Assembly (NCBI GenBank): GCA_002633005.1
Contig: NMRA01000216.1
Coordinates: 468,441-532,440 of the forward strand
Direction: 5' to 3'
Length of the DNA: 64,000 nt
From: Phoronis australis
Lineage: Eukaryota; Phoronida; Phoronidae
A program made the position numbers and the translations under genes. The notes beneath the pieces were generated by a model. That model worked only from the letters and a program-made list of their open reading frames with translations, was not told where the DNA came from and ran no database searches. How positions within the stretch are numbered: position 1 is the first letter of the stretch; each line of letters opens with the position of its first letter. Positions 47,274 to 58,969 of the stretch are shown here, piece by piece.

Positions 47274-47382
47274 CTGATGAAATAAAGTGATTTCAGAATG
47301 GATGTTTAAACCATCGCAATTCTACCATACAAGAACAATCCTAAACGAGACAAAATTTTGGAAATGAAGTGGCAGATCTTAC

Positions 47383-47412
47383 CTCAACCCAGAGAAGGCG
47401 ACATCCTGTTCT
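47383..47412 (-). other. possible 30-nt non-coding exon B (duplicate of A)
   Basis: Minus strand: acceptor TTACTTTATTTCATTAG and donor GAG|GTAAGATC. It is the duplicate of exon A, with both splice sites kept while the middle differs. Confidence 0.35.
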
Positions 47413-48049
47413 CTAATGAAATAAAGTAATTTTAGTATAGTGCTGTTTACACTGCCACATAAACACAAGCACTTGGCGGCTGATGTCTTGACACCAACTG
47501 AGACTACTCACATGACTGATTCTGGGACCAAGAAAATAAACAAACTGGGCCTATTTCCAGGCACTGGAACTGACAGTGAGTACAGCATAACATGAGCATA
47601 GTAATTAACATACCTGACCCCTGTTCACCTGGATAACTGGTGTAAAATTAAATGTCACAACTGCTTAGTACATTAAAGACCTTTAAAGCAACAAATTGTC
47701 CGATTAGCTCATTAGACAAACTTACCGTTAATTGTCGGGAATAGCTCATTAACTTAACTCACTTTGTACTTGTCACCTGTCATGGTATTACCACACTTCC
47801 CTTTAGAGAGACCAGGTGAGCACACATTTTACAGCCAGTGTTAACACGCCATATTGCAATCTTCCTAAGCCTGTTTTATAGTTCCAAAGACTCTTACAGC
47901 AGATTTTGCAACACTTGCAAATATGATTGCTAAGAGGACACCAGAATTAAGTAATTGCAGATGAGTTAGAAGTTCAGTTTTATCTTTAATACCCTGTGCA
48001 AGCCAAAGAGGTCGGTCTTGTCTTAATCAGTAAATTAAGCAAAAAAGAA

Positions 48050-48330
48050 GGAAAGGTACATTCATTTAACAAAAATGCTATTCCAGTTTTCTAAATTATT
48101 TTGTTTTCCTTTTATGCAACTTTTTGAATACTATTGAAAAAATCATATAAGTCTTATTTTTGATAACCCCTCATGCAAAAGTCGAACATTTTAACAATTC
48201 CTACCATTTTTTGAATTGTAAAAAATCATACTGTCAGAAAGATCTGATCATCTATTTCTAAGATATGATTTCGAGGGTCCTAGAAAACCTTATGCTAAAA
48301 TCTCACCCAGTATGGTCGACAAGTGAAATT
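48050..48330 (+). repeat. dispersed repeat R6, copy d
   Basis: Shares TTTTCTAAATTATT, TTTTATGCAACTTT and CCCCTCATGCAAAAGT with the other R6 members in the same order. Confidence 0.6.
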
Positions 48331-48984
48331 TTTAAGTTTTTATTTCTTAACAAAAGATAAGTCGCACCAAATAAATGCTATACCTTTTTACAGATGACAT
48401 ACTTACTTTTAGACAATAATTCTGAAAATTTGTGGACATTCAAAGCACCGTTAGAAGCTTTAAAAAGAACTGACGATTATTTCTCTTCGAAATTGGTGAG
48501 ATTTTACCATTATTAATTTCCTAGTTTTAGAGAATACCAATGCCTACCTTCCCATCGAGAACACAACGAGAAGCTGCACCCGAGAAGTATCTTCACTGAG
48601 CAATAGAGTTAAATAGAGCGGCAAGCAAATTGCTTGGCATGTGGTCATCCAGACTGAGTCATAAATGAAATTTGAACTTAATTACCAAGGACTGACAAAG
48701 GAAGAGAAGCAGAAGACTTAGTTAGCATATTAATGAGACACACTTAATTATATAGTATCTAACACCGTATGTAGGAAACTGCATGGATACTGCTGTGGTC
48801 ATGAATTCCACCGGTGAGTGCTTTTGAGACTCAAACTTGCGGAAATTAGAGGCAGCCACACGAAGTGACTTAATCATTCTATTGTTAAAGGGAACACTTA
48901 AAATCAATAAATGTTAATAGAAAGTCATATTGCCTGCGTATTTTTCTACAAGATTTTTTCAAGACATAACCATTTCGAGAACAG

Positions 48985-49503
48985 ATGGCCGGTTATCTTG
49001 ATATCAACACAGAAATGGACTTGGAAATTGAGAATTTAAGGGATGACGACCCAATGTTTGAGGAATTCAAGAAAATGAAACTCAACAACCTACCAAAAGT
49101 GAGTCGAGCGCATGTCGAACTTAAGTGGGAACAGAAGAAAATGGACAAGTACTTTCAACATCAAATGGATGCTATCTCTGGAACTTTGACCTCCGTACCT
49201 ACATTTCTGCAAGATGACACAAAGCCAGAGCTATACTCAGAGAAACAGATTGGAGATTATGGCAGTTATGATAAAAATGGAGCAGTGTACAGGTCGAGAA
49301 ACGGAATTCACAGCGGAAAACCCAGCAAACTTCTACGAGGTGAATCTACTTGGCAAGTTAGGCACAAGCCAATGACACTGCCCGAGATAACCTTGACTGC
49401 ACTGAGACTGAGGAAATGTATAGATCGTCAAAAGAACAAGATGTCTGAGCTCAGGGATGGTGGTGACAGAAGCAAAGGATATACGCCCAATGTGAGACTT
49501 TAA
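48985..49503 (+). CDS. 172-codon reading frame, unrecognised protein
   Basis: The longest clearly coding open frame in the window. The ATG (AACAGATGG, good context) has an in-frame TAA six codons upstream, which fixes the start. The product is charged and probably helical at the N-terminus (acidic residues 8-28, then lysine-rich 29-57), then has FLQDDTKPELYSEKQIGDYG and a basic C-terminal third with TLPEITLTALRLRKCIDRQK. No signal peptide, membrane segment or known domain is seen. The last codons contain a good donor (CCCAAT|GTGAGA, 49492), so the stop at 49503 may be intronic read-through and the gene may splice in phase 0 to the exon ending at 52313. Otherwise it is a single-exon gene, with AATAAA near 49711. 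It is divergent from the minus-strand gene at 46.3 kb. Confidence 0.7.
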   Translation: MAGYLDINTEMDLEIENLRDDDPMFEEFKKMKLNNLPKVSRAHVELKWEQKKMDKYFQHQMDAISGTLTSVPTFLQDDTKPELYSEKQIGDYGSYDKNGAVYRSRNGIHSGKPSKLLRGESTWQVRHKPMTLPEITLTALRLRKCIDRQKNKMSELRDGGDRSKGYTPNVRL

Positions 49504-50361
49504 TGACAGAATTCTACTGTGTTTAATAATTCACATACCGTAATTTTTTAGTGCTCAACGGACATAATCGAAACATGAGACACCATTGTGCAAAGCAGGA
49601 TGTTCCAAGGTTAAAGTAATAATCAGGTACCTAAACAGTTCTCAATATATCTAAACAGGAAATTGCCATGTGAACAAAAGAACTGCTGGGGCAAATGACC
49701 ATGTGGTCAAAAAATAAACTAACGTAACTATATACCAGGTGTGAAAACAAAACAATTGCCAAAATTGGTCTTTTTTAGTTTTCAAAAGCTTATATCATTG
49801 TTTTAAATGTCCACAATTTCTCAGAAATATTGTCTGACGGTAGGTATGAAATACCCCTTTAAAAGGATACCAAATACGGTTTTAGTCTGTTAACAGATAC
49901 TAAAAACGACTTTCCCATACAGTTCTCTGAAACAAAATAATGCTCTGCAACCCTAGGCAACCTCAAAAGTTTGGAGGAAAATTTGAAAACTCCTTTGAAA
50001 GTCAGCTAAATTGGCGTTTAGGGAATTACATGGAACTGTGGGAAAAGGCCAACCGCCAAGAACTTTAATGTCCAATCTGTGACATAGGAGTATGGTTTTT
50101 AGTCAATTCTTGCCTTTAAAAGGTTGACGCCATGCAAAGATGTATTAGCAGGTGGCAGAACTAGGATTGGTGGAAATCGTCAAAACAGGGTTTAGCATCC
50201 TTTTAAAATGGTATAGCATTTATTTGGTGCTATCTTTTATTAAAAAATCAAACCGTGCCACCTCTCAGACAAAGGTAGTGCAAGTTGTACCTGTCCAACC
50301 ATCCTGGTGTGCCACTGCACTAATGGGGACCATGTCAAAGAGGAATTGTAAACTACGAGCT
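49504..50361. other. no exon seen; possible intron
   Basis: AT-rich; if the 49492 donor is used this is intronic. Confidence 0.4.
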
Positions 50362-50480
50362 CATGGGCAGCGTAGCACTGAAAAAAGTGGGGGGGCTTAA
50401 AAGCCCTCTCAGCCCCCCTGTGATGCACCGCCTATAGACCACGTGTGGCGTAGCACTGAACAAAATGGGGGGCTTGACGT
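50362..50480 (-). mobile_element. MITE R4, copy 3 (inverted)
   Basis: Begins CATGGGCAGCGTAGCACTGA and has two units with G-runs and GCGTAGCACTGAA words, reverse-complementary to the other R4 copies. The right boundary is not clear. Confidence 0.6.
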
Positions 50481-50668
50481 CACAGCTTACTGTAGTTTAT
50501 GCAGGGTTGTCGGCATATGTACCCCCATCATACATGTACTGACTATACGGAGTGACATTCCGTTAATCCAATCTGATGAAACACCAGATGGCAGGTTTTA
50601 TGTGTGAATGCTGCATTAATCAGGGGGCGAAAGATACCTTTCGGGAACTTGCTTTACTGGGTAATAGC

Positions 50669-50821
50669 GAGTGGTGGATTTAGGGGGTCCAAGGGGGCCA
50701 TGGCTCCCCCTAAAATTCTCCCAAATTCCATTTAACACTTCGGGGATGTGAATGTCTGACGGACAAAATCCTGGCTAATACTCTGTCATGTCCCCCATTC
50801 AAAATTCTGGATCTGCCCCTG
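50669..50821. mobile_element. MITE with 5-bp TSD, copy B
   Basis: A 153-bp element with ends GAGTGGTGGATTTAG / CTGGATCTGCCCCTG and perfect ATAGC duplications (50664-50668 and 50822-50826). Same family as 7975-8204 and 42393-42761. It would sit in an intron if the 49-kb and 52.3-kb exons are joined. Confidence 0.85.
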
Positions 50822-50829
50822 ATAGCTGA

Positions 50830-52144
50830 CTTTCAAGATAGCCATCTTGAAATCATCCCTCTTCTTTTGTGTCAGTAGAAACAAAAGGGCATAGTTTGAT
50901 TGACCTAGTTTTCAAAAGATACCACTGTTATAAGGTACTTTCGTCTTAAAACGCCTCACTCAGTTTTTCAACTCACTGTACAAACTTCTTGCTTGTCAGA
51001 ACGAAAAATGGTGAGTGGGCTACGTGCCCCACATATGCACAGTATTGTGGGTAAAAATTTAGGACACGATATGGCAAACAAGCAGAATTGTAAATTTTCA
51101 TTTTTTCATAATGATAAGATTAGTTACACCAAATACTTTTATTGCTTTCAACTTCTACTTAAAGTTAATATCAGATTATGTTTTGAGAAATAGTCCCAAA
51201 TTCACAAAGATAATACTGGTAAAAGCTTATGAAAATTGAAAATAGGACCAATTTTGGCAAATGTCTTTGTTCGAAATTGGTGAGATTTTACCTACTGCAT
51301 GACCACCAGATGGTGATGTATAGTATTTATTCATGAGTTTGGATTTCGCACTGCTGCTTATCTTTGAAAATACCATTATTTCCGATACAGGTGGATAGGC
51401 CAAAATACACATGCTATAAAGAAAAGCAATTTTTGAGAATGTACTCTAAGGAGTTCGTTTACACAATGCAAGATTTTCATGTTTATTTTATGGGTCATGG
51501 CCATGCTCAGAGGCATAATTTGTGAGAATAAGCAATAATAAGAGAAACCAGAATAAGCTTGTTTTGTGTTCAGACTTAAGGATGCATCCAAGACTTGTTT
51601 TTGAGAAGTTTTTTAAAATATCATTACATTCTTGAATTGTATGATGTTGTAGAAAATGTATTGCTGTCAGGTACATGCAAGAAGTTTTGACATTTTGAAA
51701 ACAATGTTTAAATGCCCCTATTATTCTGTGAAAGTTTCTATTATTCTGCGAAAGTCGCACAAATACATTAAAAGCTTCCCCAACAGCTGCGCTAGCTTCA
51801 AGCCAATTTAACATGTTTGAAGAGTAATACAAAAATATGTTAAAGCTTCAAATCAACAAATTCGGTAATTTAATATTTCTGGTGGCTTTTGTGCCCAACC
51901 AGACAATATAAACACATTAATTTATATATTCTGTAATAATTTTAGCTGCTTCAGTAGTACATCAATAATGGTATTTTTCTAATAGATACAGTATTACAAC
52001 CATTTTCACTTATAATGGCAAACTAAATTTTAATCAACAGTCTCAGTTATATAGTCTTTGGTGTTTTGTGTCTTGTTTTTGTGTTTATGTGTGTTTGTCT
52101 GTCTGTCTGTGTATTTATAATGAGATTGTTCAATACCCTACAAG
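50830..52144. other. no exon seen; possible intron
   Basis: AT-rich. A 114-codon minus-strand open frame (51488-51832) has no support. Confidence 0.4.
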
Positions 52145-52313
52145 ATCAGAGATGCCATTTACATTAAGCAATACAACCCCCCTCTCAACTGTGACCAAGG
52201 ACTACAACTTCTCCCCCTTTACGACAAGGCGTTACTTCCGGTTCAACAAGGGCAGGAAGATCAGACATGAACAAGGGCCTGAGCGTCAGGCTCGAAAAAT
52301 TATGCGTACCTAA
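52145..52313 (+). CDS. probable terminal coding exon (unrecognised)
   Basis: Open to a TAA at 52313. Codons in the second half end mostly in G or C (AACTTCTCCCCC, CGGTTCAACAAGGGC), in sharp contrast to the AT-rich flanks. The peptide ends in a basic stretch, RRYFRFNKGRKIRHEQGPER, then QARKIMRT. Acceptors are possible at ACAAG|AT (52144) or AGAG|ATG (52151). The second gives phase 0 and would fit the donor at 49492 of the 172-codon frame. A pyrimidine-rich GTTTGTCTGTCTGTCTGTG lies about 50 nt upstream. 3' sequence is AT-rich, as expected for an untranslated region. Family unknown. Confidence 0.5.
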
Positions 52314-52737
52314 CTTATAGTCTCCTATAGTAAGTAACTTTTCTCATTTTTTACCATCATCACAGCAGACAATGACAAATTATGAACACTTTTAACCTAC
52401 TATTATGTTGTTATACCATAGAAATTGTCATTTGTAATTTTGATATATGTCACTAATAATCCTCTTTATATTTATTGTTATTGTATTTGTTAATCTGCCT
52501 GCATATAATGTTTTCAATTTGCCAGCAGTAATTGTATCACTTCTTGTATAATTCTTAAAATGAAATAACCAGTTCAAAAAATAGTATCATGCTCAGTGGT
52601 GAGTCTATGAAATGCAGAAGGTAATACAATTTCTGCAAAGTTCACATTTGATAACTTGAGGAGTGTTATACCTACTGAATCAGTTTGGTTTGTTCTTCAT
52701 TCTAGCAAGAATATCTGGTTGATTTCCTGATAGCGTG

Positions 52738-53185
52738 TCAATATTTTTACACATTCGCCACGTTTGTGTGTCAAATAATGACACGCTTTACACGTGAGCG
52801 TGGCAAATTTTACACGTCTGCCACGTTTTACACGTGAGCGTGGTAGTTTTTACATGTTTGTCACGTCATATTTTGACACATTTTACATGATTTGGTAGAA
52901 CTGGATGCCACGCTTGACACTGAAGTGGGCATGGCAAATTTTACATGTTTGTCGTTTTACACGAGTGTGGCAGTTTTTACATGTTTGCCACGTCTATGTG
53001 CCATATTTTGACACGTTTTACACGTGAGCATGGCACTTTTTTACACGCTGGACACATAACGTGTCGTATTTTTATATGATTTACAGCCTAGCGTGGTACT
53101 TTTTCTATACGGATTACATGCTTTTTACATGTATTACATAATATTTTTGTCTGTCACACTTGACACGCTCAAAGCATGTTAAACA
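52738..53185 (+). repeat. degenerate array of TTTTACACGTGAGCGTGGCA units
   Basis: About 450 bp of interlaced short repeats. The words GCCACG and CGTGGC alternate, giving many small inverted repeats. CACGTG occurs three times (52791, 52831, 53021) in the same context, TTTACACGTGAGC. Degenerate ACATGTTTGCCACGT units fill the rest. Confidence 0.8.
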
Positions 53186-53283
53186 TGTAAAATTCTCACC
53201 CGGGTAAGTGGCCCTCCCCCCAAACAGAATAAGGTACAGTTTATTACCAATTAAAGTAAAATACAATAAGGAAGTATGATGAG

Positions 53284-53525
53284 GAAACAGCAACATGACA
53301 GATGACTACACTCACATCAACATTGACAATGTAGAGGACTTAATCTCAAAGACCGCAACATCACCATCGATACTGTCAACAACACCAACAGTGCTGACAA
53401 AAACAAAAAATGCCATCAGTACAACACTCATTGATGACAATACTATAGCACCCACAACAATCACAAAGCCAATAACATTAACGTCACTGACAAGAAACCA
53501 ATGCCATGATAAACAATGTCAATAG
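53284..53525 (+). repeat. ACA/ATC-rich low-complexity tract
   Basis: Irregular ACAACACC/ATGACAA words. Similar sequence resumes at about 54850-55050, so the element at 53527-54828 appears to have inserted into this tract. The open frame across it is a by-product of the composition. Confidence 0.6.
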
Positions 53526-53672
53526 ACCTTATTCACGCAGTCGCCATTTTAGTATTGAGCCTCTTTTTAGGTTTAAAAAACAATGCATTTGAGACATGAA
53601 TATAACGAGGCACGCGAAAAAATCACGCTTTGCGCTGTATTTAAGCGCAAAATGCATTGCTTTTAAAATCTA

Positions 53673-54789
53673 ACAAGAGCAACGCAGAGCGTTGAAATGC
53701 GCCCACAATTGCACCGCATACGGTATCCTTCTAGGGTTGTTTATTGGTACCATAAAGTGGCCAGTAGAGGGCACATATGTAGTATGTTGTACTTTGCAAA
53801 ATGGAAAGGCATGGTCATTGTCTCCTCAATAGGCTAGGGGCAAAATGTGAGTGATCTTCATAATACAAGCACATCNNNNNNNNNNNNNNNNNNNNNNNNN
53901 NNNNNNNNNNNNNNNNNNNNNNNNNNNNNNNNNNNNNNNNNNNNNNNNNNNNNNNNNNNNNNNNNNNNNNNNNNNNNNNNNNNNNNNNNNNNNNNNNNNN
54001 NNNNNNNNNNNNNNNNNNNNNNNNNNNNNNNNNNNNNNNNNNNNNNNNNNNNNNNNNNNNNNNNNNNNNNNNNNNNNNNNNNNNNNNNNNNNNNNNNNNN
54101 NNNNNNNNNNNNNNNNNNNNNNNNNNNNNNNNNNNNNNNNNNNNNNNNNNNNNNNNNNNNNNNNNNNNNNNNNNNNNNNNNNNNNNNNNNNNNNNNNNNN
54201 NNNNNNNNNNNNNNNNNNNNNNNNNNNNNNNNNNNNNNNNNNNNNNNNNNNNNNNNNNNNNNNNNNNNNNNNNNNNNNNNNNNNNNNNNNNNNNNNNNNN
54301 NNNNNNNNNNNNNNNNNNNNNNNNNNNNNNNCTCTACATAGTAAGCATATACATGCCAATTTTCACAATCATCCTTTGAGCGGTTTGGTTGATAGAGGGG
54401 TGGATGCACAAAAACAGACTCGAAAACACTAAAAATGGCCAATAGGTGGCGCAAATTATGTCGAATCCATCTGAAAACAGGAGGATAGCGTCATCTCACT
54501 AATAGGTGCCTACATATCAAATTTCATGAAAATCCGTTCAGGACTTTTGAAGATACAAAGGTAAGCGTAAAAAACTAAAATTGCCACTAGGGGGCACACC
54601 AGTAGTCGGATCCGTCCGAAAGTTCGTACATGCCGTCCCATTCATGAATGGAACAAATGTGCCTAATTTCATGAACATATGTCAAAGGGTTTTGGAGATA
54701 GAGCAGCGGACGCCGGACGGACGCCGCCCATACGGATGGACGCCGCCCATACGGACGGACGGACGGACGGAGATGACGGCGCATAAAAA
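53673..54789 (+). mobile_element. dispersed repeat R1, copy 2 (with gap)
   Basis: Closely matches copy 1 from ACAAGAGCAACGCAGAGCG to GCGCATAAAAA, apart from a 456-base gap and a deletion of the terminal hairpin (GACGGC joined directly to GCATAAAAA). The equivalent of the gap in copy 1 is 626 bp. Confidence 0.8.
53876..54331. other. assembly gap (456 n)
   Basis: Falls in the tandem-duplicated part of R1. Confidence 1.
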
Positions 54790-55059
54790 GACTAGCTCAT
54801 ATTTAAAATGGCGACTGCATGAATAGGATGTATAATGGCAACCTCCACTGACATCAATCACGACACCTAATGCCCATGACTAAAACGAAGCCAAAAAGAG
54901 GACACCCATGATGCAGGGGAAGAGCATGACCGACATCACCGGCATCTTCTGCTGTATCATTAAATGACCACAAATTTGCTGCCACACTCACCAACAACAG
55001 CAATGCCGCCAGAAACATAGACAAAAACACCAAAGAACAAACTTGCCTGATGGTGCACT

Positions 55060-55215
55060 GACATGGTCACGTGAACCAATTATTAACAGATTGGTATAAA
55101 CTCAAAAATCAAATTCTACAGGCTTTCTTTTTCCAGAAAATGTATACTTTTATTCAGTTAAAATCTACAGTTTTCTTGATATTTTGCTAAATGTATGGTG
55201 CAAACTTGTCCATGA
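55060..55215 (+). repeat. single arm related to the 58.65-kb foldback
   Basis: Matches 58654-58800 (AACAGATTnGTATAA, AAATTCTACAnGCTTTCT, AGTTAAAATCTA, TTTGCTAAATG in order), including the GGTCACGTGA start. Confidence 0.6.
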
Positions 55216-57535
55216 GGTCCTACCAACCTTAACCGTTCACACCACGTTGAAGCATCCATGCTGGTCTTTGTCAAATCCACCTGTTTACTGGGAGATTAAC
55301 TCGCCCCGCTAACTCCAATCCAGGGCCAAAGTTAACCGTTCATACCAACCAAGACTCCCTAAAGCACCGACATAGGTATCAAAGGCCTCACAGACTTACA
55401 TTACAGAAATATCTAAAATTTTACCTGTCAACATAACAGCTGAAACAGTGGCAACTAATAGGTATAAGGGTTGATAGGGGTTTATAAGATAATGAATACC
55501 TGGAGAACAGGTAACACTGGTGTGAAATGCACTCAGTCACAGTAACAAAGTACAAAGGACTGGGTCATTTAGGGAAGACGATGACACTCTGCAACAGAAA
55601 CTACTCATTAACTGTTAAGTGGGTACTATATAGTATTATAACATGTATAATGGTTAAAAGAATCAGGTTGGTGAAAGATGAGCCACTGAAAAATGGACAC
55701 TTGGACCAGCCAATCAGCTTATCAGTATTTAGCAGATGCAGGCAAAGATAACAGCTAAATCTTACTTCATAACCATACTTTACAGCCAGTTGAGCCATGA
55801 CACAAATTGTTACTTCGGCAACAGACTTGTCAAATATATCACTTTACCGCAAGACTTTACCGCGAGACTTTACCACACATTTAAGAATTTCGATGTTGCC
55901 AAAATGTTTGTATTGCAACAGCATCTCGACAATATCTTAACTATATATGACTTCCACCTAAACTATGAACTCAGCCCGATGAAAAATGAAAAATACAACC
56001 CACTCTTCAATGGTGTCGAAGAGGAGGTTCCAAGTTTGCTGACTGGCTGCAGGAGCTCACTATTTGTAGATTTGTAAAGTGACGAGATTTTGGAAGACAG
56101 AACAAGTACAAGTTTGAGTACGTGAACTGTAGAAACTCTTTCTAATTCACATTCATTAAAATTCTCACAAAACCCATTGTAACACAATAAACAAATTGAA
56201 CAAAACATTGTCACAGGTAATGCCCCTTTTAACATAAAATTCAATTTTTTTCTAAATAACTGAAAGCAATTCAAAGTCCTCAGTTACTGAGTTTCAGAGT
56301 GACAAGGACATTCAGGAGCACCTCGACAAATTGTTATCAAAATATCAAAGATGCATGAAGGGCTGTAGAATTCATTAAATAGATTTACAATGTTATCTCA
56401 TACAAGTATATCAAATTCAGCTCAATGGATAGCACACAGCCAGAATATCCACCATTTCCAGACCATAATTAGTTAGCTAATTACACAGTGCCCCAGGTAA
56501 CACTATGTAACACCAGGTTGATGGATATAATCAATCATCCATAAAAAGAATTTGTCCATCAATTAGTAATATCCTGTAAGGACCCTGACACAATGGTCAA
56601 CCTGACTTAAAGACTAAGTTTGAAAGTAACTGACCACTCGTGTACAGAAGCCTGCGTGCACTTATCATGACAAGCTGTTACAGGTCATTGCATACAAAAG
56701 GATACCACCAGGGTTGCGATCCATCACGAAAAAGCAAATCATGCAAGGCTATGCAAAATGATATTTTATTAAAAAAAAACATCTTGATCTCTGCCTGTTC
56801 GTGTGAAGTGAAGTGATTACTTTCAAAGTAGAACGAGTTGGTAGCAAACAGTTCTCAGGTAACAGCAATTATAACTGTGCCACATTGGCAAGCCCCTCTC
56901 ATTAATCGCATTCAGACCTCAACTTATTTCAACAGTTAGGTACTGAATGTTCACAGAGGTTGATTGTCTGTGAGAACATAGGATGTGATGCAATTTTAAT
57001 CAACAGCAAGTTTCAAATCAATGAAAGACAGGATAACAATTTTTGAGTGGCGAGCTCAGTTAATCTCGTAGAGGTACATGTAATAGACTACATATATTGA
57101 GCCATATTACTGTTTTTATTATTTAGTGTAACTCAAGTTAGAGCAAATTCATTAGTGAATAAGGCATTGAAATTCAATTTTATATTTGCTACACTATTCA
57201 TACATGTGGTCATGAAAAAAATAAAAGAGCAACAGAAAAAACTACTATGCAATGATATTCAAAAATGGTGCTGCACTGGGCTTTAAAAGGTCATAACCAA
57301 TTCAAGGGCCGAAAATTACATTTTCTGGTATTATTGCTGGGTAGGATTAGACTTTCTGACGTCATTTGCAATGACCAAAATAGAAAAATCTGTTGTGTTT
57401 CTGTAAATTAATAACACTGATTCCTGACTATGACTTTCTGCCATTTAATAGAACGTGAAATTGAAGTTAGTGACTTTATCAGTTGAATGCTATGCTACTA
57501 ACTTGTTTCTTTGGCTTTTTGCTTTACTGGCAAGG
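55216..57535. other. no assigned gene
   Basis: Unassigned. A 113-codon plus-strand open frame (55736-56077) is long for AT-rich DNA, but has no motif and contains a short internal duplication (AGACTTTACCGC). I do not call it a gene. Confidence 0.4.
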
Positions 57536-57543
57536 CATCGAAC

Positions 57544-57659
57544 GGTGACTAGCCGAGCTCATGGGTTCCACAAGTCCGTGTGCAGCGGGCTATAAGCCAG
57601 TTCCACAATGCTGGGACTCAGCTGCAGGCAACGGAACTCGGCCACGGCACCTAGTCGCC
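57544..57659. other. GC-rich structured segment
   Basis: 57544-57566 (GGTGACTAGCCGAG ... GGTTCC) pairs with 57633-57659 (GGAACTCGGCC ... CTAGTCGCC), closing an ~66-nt GC-rich loop. On the minus strand 33 codons stay open to a TGA. It stands out from the AT-rich flanks. It could be a structured RNA, a MITE, or a small exon; none is proven. Confidence 0.4.
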
Positions 57660-58653
57660 TGAACTGAATAGCCCGGGGATTAAAAAGCGAGGAATCGCAG
57701 CTTTACTCGGATTGTTTGACGATTTCCTAACTTGCCCAGTGGGTCAATACTCAGTTGTGTGAGGAAATGCTATTTCTATTAATTTCATTTTCAAAGAAAT
57801 CTCAGGTTCGTGATACCTTTAATATCAAATTGACCAAAAATCCTTAAAAACGTAACATTCTTGAAAAATCAAAATGTCTTCTAGTACTTCCTGCACGTTG
57901 GTCAGTGAATGTGCTGAAGTGGTGTGCATTTCTATCTATGTACAAGAATACGTTAGTAAAGTACCAACCAGCAAGCAGGTGATCTTTCATTTGCACGCAA
58001 CAGCACCAGTTGGCACTCGCTCATATGTCCACACTAGATCAAATTGAACACAATTGTTAACACCCCCACCCCATTCCATAGAAGCACTGTACTTCATCAA
58101 GGCTGTTATGGGTTGCTCCATGGGAGGAGCAGAGCAATTGTCACATTAGCAATGCCTTCAATATTGCTTCTTTGAACCACAGCTGTATCAGCACCTTTGA
58201 TGCTAGGCAAAGGACTGCTGGGAATTCTTCACAATAGACCAGATTCGTTGCGTTTGAAAATCAACTCTTATTCTACTGTAGTTTGTAATAAGTCTGAACT
58301 ACCTTCAAAAATTTTCCTTCTAACCAGTTCATTGGTGGCTACCAGAAATAACAGGTGACTTTAAGTTATGTAGGACCATCTTTGGCATCCTATCATATCT
58401 CGAAACGACTGATCAGACTCATATGAAACTTTCAAATACTGATTCATGTACTATTCTGCAAAATACACTACATGAGGGTTTATCAAAATTAAGACTTAAG
58501 ATTTTCTGAAAAAAAAATTTAAAGTTGCATGAAAGGGAACAAATTAAATTTTGAAAATTGTAACAACATTTTTGAGATCACACCTTGAACATTTGCATCA
58601 AAACAAAATTTGGTCGTGTTATTGCTATCAATATGCGAAATTTCAAAGATACA

Positions 58654-58964
58654 GTCACATGACTCATTTGATAACAGATTTGTATAAGGTTAAAAATTAA
58701 ATTCTACATGCTTTCTACTTTCAGAAAATTATAAAAATAAGAAATACTTTTACTGAGTTAAAATCTAGTTTTATTAATATTTAGCTAAATGCAGACTTTT
58801 CGATAAGGTCCTAAATGTACATGGGATCTTATAACCATCAGCATTTCGCAAAATATTAATTAAACTATAGATTTTAACTCAATAAAAGTTAATATTTTCC
58901 GAAAGTAAAATTTGATTTCTGACTTTTTACCAATCTGTTAACTTATTAAACGGGTCACATGACC
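58654..58964. mobile_element. 311-bp foldback element
   Basis: 58654-58800 and 58850-58964 are inverted copies: GTCACATGAC at the left end, GGTCACATGACC at the right, with shared GAGTTAAAATCTA and TTAATATTT words inside. A single arm is found at 55060-55215. No target duplication is clear. Confidence 0.75.
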
Positions 58965-58969
58965 ATGTC

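Larger units (their letters stand above)
53527..54828. mobile_element. composite element with ~40-bp TIRs carrying R1
   Basis: CCTTATTCACGCAGTCGCC at the left is matched in inverted form by GGCGACTGCATGAATAGG at the right, and similarity runs about 40 bp inwards. A subterminal palindrome (AACAATGCATTT ... AAATGCATTGC, about 53575-53664) follows the left end. The interior is R1 copy 2. The terminal repeats are unrelated to those around copy 1. Confidence 0.7.

Noticed and set aside
51488-51832. 114-codon minus-strand open frame
   Set aside because: AT-rich with no motif or splice support; lies where an intron is more likely.
53295-53525. Thr/Ser-rich 76-codon open frame
   Set aside because: A by-product of the ACA/ATC low-complexity tract.
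53826-54454. long open frames across 53826-54454
   Set aside because: They are open only because they span a run of n.
55736-56077. 113-codon plus-strand open frame
   Set aside because: No recognised motif, an internal short duplication, and an overlapping open frame of similar length on the other strand.
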